Assembly: GCA_020348765.1 (NCBI GenBank)
Contig: CP070753.1
Span: 403,301-408,842, forward strand
Direction: 5' to 3'
Source: Burkholderiales bacterium
GTDB lineage: Bacteria > Pseudomonadota > Gammaproteobacteria > Burkholderiales > Burkholderiaceae_E
Length of the DNA: 5,542 bases
In this document: piece after piece, positions 1-5,542 of the stretch
How the letters are laid out: every line of letters starts with the position of its first letter
Numbering within the stretch: position 1 is the first letter of the stretch
Made by a program: the position numbers and the translations under genes
Notes under the pieces: model-generated
The model's database searches: none
Told to the model about the DNA's origin: nothing
The model's input: only the letters and a program-made list of their open reading frames with translations

Positions 1-848
1 AGACCCTGCACGACGCGCGCGAACCGGATCAGCACCTGATCACCGACCGGATGCCCGAAGCGATCGTTGATCGCCTTGAAGTGGTCCAGGTCCAGCATCG
101 CGACGCAGAGCGGCGCACCGTAGCGCGAAGATCGTTCACGCGCATCGGTCAGCGCGGCCAGCACGCTGCGCCGGTTGAGCACCTGCGTCAGTTCGTCCAC
201 GCCCGCGAGCTGGCTCGCCTGTGCCAGCATCGCCTGCAGCTCGCGTTCACGCTGCGCCAGCGTGACGCGCAGCCGCCCGGTCTCGCTGCCGAGCAGCAGC
301 AGACGGAATGCGAGCAGCGCGAGGCCGACCCAGAGCACGGCACGCTCGCCCGCCGAGCCGTGGGGCAGCTCGGGTGCAACCCCGAATCCGAGCAGCAATG
401 CCGCGAGCAGCAGAAGTGCCGCCAGCGTCAGCGCAACCGCCACCGCGCGGCCGGCATGCACGGCGAGCGCCGCGATCGACACCAGCAGCGCCGCCAGGAA
501 CACCGCGCCCACGTTCGGGGCCAGCGCCAGGAACCCGACCTGAACCAGTGCCACGACGCCAAACTGAAGCTCCGGCGCGGCCAGCACGGCCGCGACCGCC
601 GAACCGCCGGGACGGCCGATCGCGAGGCGCGACGCGACGGCGAACGCGCCCCCGCATTGCAGCGTGCCGACGAGCGCATAGACGAGCGGGACCCAGACCG
701 CTGCCGTGCCGGCCAGAGCGAAGCCGGCCAGCACGAGCAGGTCGCATGCGTAGCCGATTCCGACCAGGCGCAGGTTCGCGGCCAGAGCCGGCGGCGCGGC
801 CAGCCAGCCGGTCCGGACATGGCCGCTGGCGGCGGGATCGGTACGCAT
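1..848 (-). CDS. Membrane-anchored GGDEF protein, probable diguanylate cyclase (C-terminus cut by left edge)
   Basis: Probably an inner-membrane enzyme that makes cyclic di-GMP from two GTP. The frame reads from an ATG at 848-846 to the left edge without a stop, giving 282 residues. Residues about 28-187 hold roughly six hydrophobic segments (about 28-47, 49-72, 96-110, 113-131, 135-158, 170-187). A charged, probably helical linker follows (189-216, TLAQREREL), then the start of a GGDEF domain: DELTQVLNRR (218-227) and DLDHFKAINDRFGHPVGD (253-270). By alignment with PleD from memory, D253 is the metal ligand and N261 and D270 are guanine-binding residues; all are present. The GG(D/E)EF loop and any inhibitory site lie beyond the edge, so activity cannot be judged, and a downstream EAL domain cannot be excluded. 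The sensory membrane region is not one I can name. There is no clear ribosome binding site before the ATG. The gene is divergent from the dehydrogenase operon. Confidence 0.88.
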   Translation of the reverse strand, partial: MRTDPAASGHVRTGWLAAPPALAANLRLVGIGYACDLLVLAGFALAGTAAVWVPLVYALVGTLQCGGAFAVASRLAIGRPGGSAVAAVLAAPELQFGVVALVQVGFLALAPNVGAVFLAALLVSIAALAVHAGRAVAVALTLAALLLLAALLLGFGVAPELPHGSAGERAVLWVGLALLAFRLLLLGSETGRLRVTLAQRERELQAMLAQASQLAGVDELTQVLNRRSVLAALTDARERSSRYGAPLCVAMLDLDHFKAINDRFGHPVGDQVLIRFARVVQG

Positions 849-873
849 CCGGCAAGCATAACGTCGGTGCCGG

Positions 874-893
874 CCGCCGGCCCGGGCCGGCGG
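874..893. repeat. Perfect 20-bp GC palindrome in the divergent intergenic region
   Basis: CCGCCGGCCC at 874-883 is followed directly by its exact reverse complement GGGCCGGCGG at 884-893. It lies 26 bases upstream of the GGDEF gene start and 92 bases upstream of the dehydrogenase start, so it could be an operator for a dimeric regulator of either gene. With no spacer it would make a poor RNA hairpin. In DNA this GC-rich such palindromes also arise by chance, and no regulator gene is visible in the window. The structure is certain; its function is not. Confidence 0.4.
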
Positions 894-972
894 TGCGATT
901 CCGCCGTCTACCGCAGTCCGATACCATTGGCCGCGCCGCCGGGTTCGACCGGTGCCCAGTTCGCGCAGTGCC

Positions 973-978
973 GAAGGA
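973..978 (+). promoter_or_regulatory. Ribosome binding site for the acyl-CoA dehydrogenase
   Basis: GAAGGA ends six bases before the ATG at 985. It is a good match to the anti-Shine-Dalgarno complement at normal spacing. It decides the start: the frame is also open from an ATG at 952, but that would add an 11-residue leader (MPSSRSAEGRP) before the family-typical N-terminus MDFQLTPEQ, and its own upstream bases show no comparable site. Confidence 0.65.
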
Positions 979-984
979 CGGCCG

Positions 985-2139
985 ATGGACTTCCAACTGA
1001 CACCCGAGCAGACCGCCTTCCAGGACGCGGTGAGACGCTTTGCCGAGGATCGCCTGCGCCCGGGCGCGCTGGCTCGCGCTCACGACCCGACCTTTCCCTG
1101 GGACGTCGCGAGGCAGATGGCCGAGCAGGGCCTGCTCGGGATCACGATCGCTCAGGCCGACGGCGGCCAGGGGGGCACGCTGATGGACGCGGTGCTCGCG
1201 ATCGAGGCCGTGGCAGCCGCATGCCCGCGAAGCGCCGACGTCGTGCAGGCCGGCAGTTTCGGAGCGATCCGCGTGCTGGCCGAATATGGTTCGCCGTGGC
1301 AGAAGGACCGGTACCTGAAGCGGCTGCTCGCCGGCGAAGGCGTGATCTCGGTCGGCATGACCGAGCCCGAGGCCGGCTCGGCGGTCACCGACCTGCGCAC
1401 GACGGCCACGCCCGACGGGGACGGTTTCCGGATCAACGGCACCAAGGTTTTCACCACGCACGCCTGGTACGCGGACGTGATCCTAGCCTACGTGCGCTTC
1501 GGTCCCGGCATCGACGGCATCGGCTCGGTGCTGATCGACCCGCGCGGCAAAGGCGTGCGCTTCGGCAACAAGGTGCGCTTCATGTCCGGCGAGGAGTGGG
1601 CTCAGAGCTACTTCGACGATGTCTACGTGCCGGCCGAGATGGTGGTGCTCGGCCAGGGCGGTTTCCGCAGCCAGATCGCCGGCTTCAACGTCGAGCGCAT
1701 CGGCAACACGGCACGATCGCTGGCGCTGGGGCGCCATGCGTACGAGGAGGCGCGCGGCTGGGCTCTGCAGCGCAAGCAGTTCGGTCGCCTTCTGGCCGAA
1801 TTCCAGGGCCTGCAGTGGAAGTTCGCCGACATGCGGGTCAAGCTGGACGCGGGCCAACTGCTGCTGTATCGCGCCGCGGCCAATGCCGATCGTGGCTTTC
1901 CTTCGGCCGAGGAGACTTCGATCGCCAAGCTGTTCTGCAACCAGGCCGGATTCGAGATCGCGAACGAAGCGCTTCAGATTCTCGGCGGCATGGGCTATAG
2001 CGAGGAATCGCTGGTCGAGTACTGCCTGCGCCGCTGCCGCGGCTGGATGATCGCCGGCGGATCGCTCGAGATGCTTCGCAATCGGGTCGCAGAGGCCGCA
2101 CTCGGACGCTCGTTCTCGCAACGACCGCCGCGGGCATGA
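985..2139 (+). CDS. Acyl-CoA dehydrogenase family flavoprotein, 384 aa
   Basis: Cytoplasmic FAD enzyme expected to oxidise an acyl-CoA to the trans-2,3-enoyl-CoA, passing electrons to electron-transfer flavoprotein. The length is normal for the family. Visible landmarks are the N-terminal helical domain (about 1-115), the FAD/substrate beta-domain motif MTEPEAGSA (125-133), INGTKVFTT (150-158), QRKQFG (262-267), and QILGGMGY (331-338) in the C-terminal helical domain. The C-terminal base position of medium-chain enzymes (YEG) reads AGG here (357-359), so that Glu is absent. E237 in FNVERI matches the helix-G Glu of isovaleryl-CoA dehydrogenase and CaiA-type enzymes and is the likely base. The usual Asp ending the GSD signature is Ala133. 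The start is fixed by GAAGGA at 973-978. The stop overlaps the next start as ATGA, so the two proteins are probably made together. Substrate is unknown; a short, branched or carnitine-like acyl-CoA is possible but unproven. Confidence 0.95.
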   Translation: MDFQLTPEQTAFQDAVRRFAEDRLRPGALARAHDPTFPWDVARQMAEQGLLGITIAQADGGQGGTLMDAVLAIEAVAAACPRSADVVQAGSFGAIRVLAEYGSPWQKDRYLKRLLAGEGVISVGMTEPEAGSAVTDLRTTATPDGDGFRINGTKVFTTHAWYADVILAYVRFGPGIDGIGSVLIDPRGKGVRFGNKVRFMSGEEWAQSYFDDVYVPAEMVVLGQGGFRSQIAGFNVERIGNTARSLALGRHAYEEARGWALQRKQFGRLLAEFQGLQWKFADMRVKLDAGQLLLYRAAANADRGFPSAEETSIAKLFCNQAGFEIANEALQILGGMGYSEESLVEYCLRRCRGWMIAGGSLEMLRNRVAEAALGRSFSQRPPRA

Positions 2140-4382
2140 ACGCTGACGGCGCGACCCGCGCCCTGGCGCGTGCGCTGTTCAGGCCGCGCGCGGTCGCGCT
2201 GATCGGCGCCTCGGGCGATCCGTCGCGCAATACCGCGCGGCCGCAGCGGTTCCTGCAGCAGCACGGTTACCCCGGCCGGATCTACCCGATCAATCCGCGC
2301 CGCACCGAGGTGCTCGGCCGCCAGGCGTTCGCATCGGTCGAGGCAGTTCCGGACCCGATCGATCACGCGCTGGTGATGCTGCCGGCGGCCCAGGTGCCGG
2401 CCGCGCTCGAGGCCTGCGCGCGCAAATCGATCGCGGTCGTGACCGTCTTCAGTGACGGTTTCGCCGAAGCGGGACCCGCCGGCGCGCGGCTCCAGGCCGC
2501 GTTGCTGGACCGGGCACGGGCCCTGGGCGTGCGCCTGCTGGGGCCGAACTCGATCGGCCTGATCAGTGTCTGCGATCGGCTGCCCCTGACCGTCAATGCG
2601 GCGCTCGAGGCCAGCGAACTGCTGGCCGGGCGCACCGCCCTGATCTCGCAGAGCGGCTCGATGCTGGGCACCATCCTGTCGCGCGGTCAGGCGCGCGGAT
2701 TCGGTTTTTCGCGCCTGGTCTCGGTCGGCAACGAGGCGGACCTGAGCGTCGGCGAACTGGTCGAACTGCTGGTCGACGATGCCGCAACGGACACGATCCT
2801 GCTGTTCCTCGAGACGATCCGCGATGCCCCGCGGCTGGCTCGGGCCGCACGTGCGGCCTGGGAGGCCGGCAAGCCGGTCATCGCCTTCAAGCTCGGTCGC
2901 CCGTCGATCGGCGAGCAGCTTGCGCAGTCTCACACTGGCGCGATCGCAGGCTCAGATGCGGCTGTGAGTGCATACTTTCAGGCACATGGCATCGCTCGGG
3001 TCGAGATGCTCGAGACCCTGCTCGAGATCGGGCCGCTGCTGCACCGATCCGGCGCCGAGCCGACGGCGCAGCGCGCGCCCCAGTCACCGTCCCGGCCACG
3101 GGTCGCGGTCGTCAGCACCACCGGCGGCGGCGCCGCGATGGTCGCCGATCGGCTCGGCGCGATCGGGCTCGATGTCGTGGCGCCGCCGGATTCCTTCGTG
3201 GCCGCCATGGCACGGAGCGGCGTGCCGATCCGGCCGGCGCGCATCATCGACCTGACGCTGACGGCCACGCCGCAGAAGTACGCGACCGTGCTGTCCGGCC
3301 TGCTCGGGGCCGAGTTCTGCGACGCGGTGCTGGCCGTCGTCGGCACCTCGGCGCAGTTCCACCCGGAGCTCGCGGTGCGCCCGATCGTCGAGGTCGCCGC
3401 TGCCGGGACCGCATCGCGACCGCTCGCGGTGTTCCTCGCGCCGCAGGCCGATGCGTCGCTGGCGCTGCTGGCCCGGCACCGGATCGCAGCCTTCCGCACA
3501 CCCGAAGCCTGCGCGGACGCGCTCGCGACCGCGCTGAGGCACCTGCCGCCGGCTTCGGAGTGCGCCCCGCCGGCACCGCGCGCACGGCGTGCAAGCGGCC
3601 GGCAGCGCGCCGAGGCCCCGGACCTGACGCAAGCCCCGGCGGGCGTGGCGCAGCAGGCGCCGGCCGGGGACGCGGTGCAGTCGCTGGCACCGGACACGCC
3701 GGGATCCCCGCAGCCGGACCTGCCGGGCTCGCTGGCGCTGGACGAACTGGAGGCGCTGGCCCTGTTCGAGCAACTCGGCATTCCGGGGGTCGAGCGCGCA
3801 TTCGTGGCCGCCCCACCCTGGTCGCACGCGATCGAGTATCCGGTCGTCGCGAAGCTGGTGTCGTCGAAGCTGTTGCACAAGACCGAGGCCGGCGCGGTGG
3901 CCCTGAACCTGGCCGACCCGGCCGCGTATGCGAGAGCCGTGGAAGTCATGCTGGCACGCGCGGCAGCGATCGAGCCGCGGCCGGAGATTCGGGGTGTGAT
4001 GGTCCAGCGCCAGGCGCAGGGGCTGGCCGAGGTGCTGCTCGGCTACCGCGCCGACCCGTTGGTCGGCCCGGTGGTCGTGCTCGGGGTCGGAGGCCGACTG
4101 GCCGAGCTGTACGGCGACGTGGCCGTGCGGATCGCCCCGGTCTCCCATGCCGAGGCGATGCGCATGATCGAGTCGGTGCGCGGCCTGGCGTTGCTGCGCG
4201 GCTATCGGGGACTGCCGCCCGGCGACCTCGAGGCGCTGGCGCGGGCAGTGGTCGCGATGAGCTCGCTGGCCCGCTGGCCGCATCCGCGGGTGCTCGAGGC
4301 CGAGGTCAATCCGCTGCTGGTGGGCGCCGAAGGCGTGCTCGCGGTCGACGGCCTGGTGGTCCGGGAAGCACCAGCCAGCTGA
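2136..4382 (+). CDS. NDP-forming acyl-CoA synthetase (acetate--CoA ligase family), fused alpha-beta, 748 aa
   Basis: Expected to interconvert acid + CoA + ATP with acyl-CoA + ADP + phosphate through phosphohistidine. Domains in order: CoA-binding Rossmann domain (about 10-145; LFRPRAVALIGAS at 14-26, LLGPNSIG at 134-141), first succinyl-CoA-ligase-like domain (about 160-300; SQSG at 171-174), second such domain (about 320-470; VVSTTGGGAAM at 325-335), a Pro/Ala/Gln-rich linker (about 472-532), and an ATP-grasp beta part (about 533-748; AKLVSSKLLHKTEAGAV at 572-588, EVNPLLV at 723-729). H266 in SHTGAIAG matches the phosphorylated His of archaeal ADP-forming acetyl-CoA synthetases. H581 in HKTEAG may match their second phosphorylatable His. 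K573 fits the ATP-grasp lysine. No acetyltransferase domain is attached, unlike Pat lysine acetylases. The ATG lies in the dehydrogenase stop (ATGA) with no Shine-Dalgarno, so translation is probably by reinitiation. Family confidence is high; substrate is unknown. Confidence 0.93.
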   Translation: MNADGATRALARALFRPRAVALIGASGDPSRNTARPQRFLQQHGYPGRIYPINPRRTEVLGRQAFASVEAVPDPIDHALVMLPAAQVPAALEACARKSIAVVTVFSDGFAEAGPAGARLQAALLDRARALGVRLLGPNSIGLISVCDRLPLTVNAALEASELLAGRTALISQSGSMLGTILSRGQARGFGFSRLVSVGNEADLSVGELVELLVDDAATDTILLFLETIRDAPRLARAARAAWEAGKPVIAFKLGRPSIGEQLAQSHTGAIAGSDAAVSAYFQAHGIARVEMLETLLEIGPLLHRSGAEPTAQRAPQSPSRPRVAVVSTTGGGAAMVADRLGAIGLDVVAPPDSFVAAMARSGVPIRPARIIDLTLTATPQKYATVLSGLLGAEFCDAVLAVVGTSAQFHPELAVRPIVEVAAAGTASRPLAVFLAPQADASLALLARHRIAAFRTPEACADALATALRHLPPASECAPPAPRARRASGRQRAEAPDLTQAPAGVAQQAPAGDAVQSLAPDTPGSPQPDLPGSLALDELEALALFEQLGIPGVERAFVAAPPWSHAIEYPVVAKLVSSKLLHKTEAGAVALNLADPAAYARAVEVMLARAAAIEPRPEIRGVMVQRQAQGLAEVLLGYRADPLVGPVVVLGVGGRLAELYGDVAVRIAPVSHAEAMRMIESVRGLALLRGYRGLPPGDLEALARAVVAMSSLARWPHPRVLEAEVNPLLVGAEGVLAVDGLVVREAPAS

Positions 4383-4433
4383 GCCGGCGCCGGGCGCCGA
4401 TCCGCCAGCCGCCTGAGCCGGCGCCGGGCGCCG
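4373..4433 (+). repeat. Imperfect 27-bp direct repeat, two copies at a 34-base period
   Basis: Copy one is 4373-4399 and copy two is 4407-4433. They differ at two bases near the left end and share 21 identical bases (4379-4399 and 4413-4433, starting CTGAGCCGGCGC). Copy one includes the last codons and TGA of the synthetase gene. Copy two is non-coding spacer, so a local tandem duplication of the gene end is the simplest origin. The period of 34 is not a multiple of three. Confidence 0.75.
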
Positions 4434-4454
4434 GGCGCCGGCGCGCCGGCTCAG
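4413..4454. terminator. GC-rich hairpin at the convergent gene junction, candidate bidirectional terminator
   Basis: CTGAGCCGGCGC (4413-4424) pairs perfectly with GCGCCGGCTCAG (4443-4454). The 18-base loop can fold further (GGCG 4427-4430 with CGCC 4436-4439). The identical 12-mer at 4379-4390 can compete for the same right arm. The hairpin sits between the ends of two convergent transcription units, which is where a bidirectional terminator is expected. Neither side has a U-tract, so it is not a canonical intrinsic terminator and may instead block 3' exonucleases or pause polymerase. The right arm contains the thioesterase stop codon. Confidence 0.45.
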
Positions 4455-4927
4455 CCGTCGCCGCCCGGCGCGCCTCGCGGCACCGGCTTGAACGTGCCGG
4501 TGGCCGTGGCCAGCAGCCGGCCCTGCGAGTCGCGGATCTCGCCCTGGCTGAATGCGATCGACCGGCCACGGCGCAGGCAGCGCGCCTCGGCGATCGCGTC
4601 GCCGCAGGTCGAAGCGATGAAGTGCGTGGTCATGTCGACCGTGATCACCCGGGTGCCCGCCGGGTCGCGCGAGCGCGCAGCACAGGCGAGCACGCAGTCG
4701 AGCACGGTCATCAGCGCGCCGCCGTGCAGGCGGCCCGCGCTGTTGGTCAGATCGTCGCGAAACGGCATCCGGATGCGGGCGTAATCGGGCTCGATCGCTT
4801 CGCCCACCAGGCCGAGCGCCGCCACCATCGGGATTCGCACCCCGAACAGCAGCCCGCGCGCCGGGTCCGATGCGATCGAATCGTCCTCCGGCAGGCGGTC
4901 CGTGGGCTCCGGCTGCACTGGCTCCAC
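4451..4927 (-). CDS. PaaI-family hotdog-fold acyl-CoA thioesterase, about 158 aa
   Basis: Expected to hydrolyse an acyl-CoA to the free acid and CoA in the cytoplasm. Numbered from a GTG at 4927, the hotdog domain covers about residues 28-148. The PaaI-type signature is clear: N62, G65, HGG at 68-70 and D77 in LTNSAGRLHGGALMTVLD, where D77 is the probable catalytic acid. The second half, VITVDMTTHFIAS (94-106) through GEIRDSQGRLLATATGTFKP (129-148), matches the family's closing strands. The start is uncertain: GTG at 4927, five bases after the gltD stop, is chosen; GTG at 4918, ATG at 4828 (125 aa, close to the domain boundary) and GTG at 4987 inside gltD (GAGGG six bases before it) are alternatives. 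The frame stays open far upstream, but there it overlaps gltD and its translation is an out-of-frame shadow. Probably co-transcribed with gltD. Substrate is unknown. Confidence 0.85.
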   Translation of the reverse strand: MEPVQPEPTDRLPEDDSIASDPARGLLFGVRIPMVAALGLVGEAIEPDYARIRMPFRDDLTNSAGRLHGGALMTVLDCVLACAARSRDPAGTRVITVDMTTHFIASTCGDAIAEARCLRRGRSIAFSQGEIRDSQGRLLATATGTFKPVPRGAPGGDG

Positions 4928-4932
4928 GTGCT

Positions 4933-5542
4933 TCAGCGCGGCAGCTCCGAGTGCCCCATCAGGAACGCGTCGACCTCGCGTGCGCACTGTCGGCCCTCGC
5001 GGATCGCCCACACGACCAGCGACTGACCGCGCCGCATGTCGCCCGCGGCGAACACCTTGTCGACACTGGTCCGGTAGCAGCCCTCGCCGTCGGTCGTGGC
5101 CTTGGCATTGCCGCGGGCGTCCTTGTCGACACCGAAGGCTTCCAGCACCGTGGCCACCGGTGACACGAACCCCATCGCGAACAGGACCAGGTCGGCCGGG
5201 ATCTCGAACTCGGAACCCGGCACCTCGGTCATGTGCATCTGGCCGGTCGCGGGGTCCTTGCTCCACTCGACGCGGGCCGCGACCAGCGCCCTGACATTGC
5301 CCGCGTCGTCCCCGCGAAAGGACTTGGTCGTGACCGCCCAGTCGCGCTCGGCGCCCTCCTCGTGCGATGACGAGCTGCGCAGCTTGTACGGCCAGTACGG
5401 CCAGGTCAGCGACTTGTTCTCGTGCTCGGGCGGCTTGGGCAGCAGTTCGAACTGGGTCTCCGACAGCGCGCCCGGGCGGTTGCTGGTGCCGACGAAGTGC
5501 TAGCCGGTGTCGCCGCATACGATCACGACCACGTGCCTGCCG
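4933..5542 (-). CDS. gltD: Glutamate synthase (NADPH) small subunit, C-terminal part, with in-frame TAG near the right edge
   Basis: GltD is the FAD/iron-sulfur NADPH-oxidising subunit that feeds electrons to GltB for glutamate synthesis from glutamine and 2-oxoglutarate. About 200 codons of its C-terminal pyridine-nucleotide oxidoreductase part are visible. Recognisable pieces are [42 protein letters not shown], the closing FAD-contact stretch [25 protein letters not shown] and the end MGHSELPR, stopping with TGA at 4935-4933. The homologous frame continues to the edge but is broken by TAG at 5502-5500. There, [16 protein letters not shown] replaces the family's GDTG-(S/A)DC-VGTSNR, and the preceding nucleotide-binding motif reads VIVCGDTG rather than VIGGGDTG. 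Downstream of the TAG the frame is intact for 188 residues. Either the gene is a pseudogene or the last bases of the window are miscalled; I favour miscalls. gltB is expected upstream, outside the window. Confidence 0.9.

Noticed and set aside
952..984. An 11-residue N-terminal extension of the dehydrogenase
   Set aside because: The GAAGGA site six bases before 985 and the family-typical start MDFQLTPEQ favour the later ATG.
247..1461. A 404-codon minus-strand open frame across the divergent intergenic region
   Set aside because: Low-complexity Arg/Gly/Ala translation, antisense to the dehydrogenase and out of frame with the GGDEF gene.
51..2000. A 649-codon open frame on the plus strand spanning the GGDEF gene and half the dehydrogenase
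   Set aside because: Its translation is Arg/Ala/Gln-rich with no domain pattern, and it runs antisense to one clear gene and out of frame with another. It is a high-GC shadow.
3084..4283. A 399-codon minus-strand open frame antisense to the synthetase
   Set aside because: No recognisable motif, and the plus strand carries conserved synthetase motifs throughout.
4379..4454. A CRISPR array or mobile-element end at the repeat cluster
   Set aside because: Only two direct copies at 34-base period with a spacer of a few bases, and no transposase or target duplication. It fits a duplicated terminator-like hairpin better.
3560..5026. A 488-codon plus-strand open frame crossing the convergent junction
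   Set aside because: Out of frame with the synthetase, then antisense to the thioesterase and gltD; Gly/Arg-rich shadow translation.
4451..5518. A single 355-residue minus-strand protein with a thioesterase C-terminus
   Set aside because: Only the last ~150 residues are protein-like. The upstream part is the wrong frame of gltD, so it is not a real fusion.
5503..5542. A chimeric join to unrelated DNA at the right edge
   Set aside because: The bases beyond the TAG still encode RHVVVI and GDTG in the gltD frame, so the homology continues to the edge.

Overview
The window is very GC-rich DNA with long open frames on both strands, typical of a high-GC proteobacterium. The best taxonomic hint is the glutamate synthase small-subunit tail at the right end (ends MGHSELPR, contains [18 protein letters not shown]), which reads like betaproteobacterial (Burkholderiales-type) GltD. 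That placement is inference from remembered family sequences; no search was run. Both window ends fall inside genes, so this is probably a small contig or a slice of one.

Layout from left to right: (1) positions 1-848, minus strand, the N-terminal 282 residues of a membrane-anchored GGDEF protein (probable diguanylate cyclase), cut by the left edge just before its GGDEF signature. (2) A 136-base divergent intergenic region holding a perfect 20-bp GC palindrome and, near its right end, a Shine-Dalgarno sequence. (3) Positions 985-4382, plus strand, a tightly coupled two-gene unit: an acyl-CoA dehydrogenase and, overlapping it by ATGA, a fused alpha-beta NDP-forming acyl-CoA synthetase. (4) A short convergent junction (4373-4454) made of three copies of the 12-mer CTGAGCCGGCGC, two direct and one inverted. 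These form a GC hairpin, and both convergent genes stop inside copies of it. (5) Minus strand, a PaaI-type hotdog thioesterase (4451-4927), five bases downstream of (6) the C-terminal part of gltD, which runs off the right edge and carries an in-frame TAG about 40 bases from that edge.

How they may work together: the ligase and dehydrogenase look like an activate-then-oxidise module, in which a carboxylic acid becomes an acyl-CoA and then a 2,3-enoyl-CoA. The ligase could also run backwards to make ATP from an acyl-CoA. The substrate cannot be read from the sequence. The dehydrogenase has its likely catalytic Glu in the helix-G position used by isovaleryl-CoA dehydrogenase, not the C-terminal position of medium-chain enzymes. 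The thioesterase is on the opposite strand and probably co-transcribed with gltD, so a link to the acyl-CoA module is only proximity.

I see no mobile element, CRISPR array, tRNA or rRNA, and no convincing novel multi-gene system. The items most worth a second look are the damaged gltD end, the three-copy stop-codon repeat at the convergent junction, and the undefined substrate of the dehydrogenase-ligase pair.
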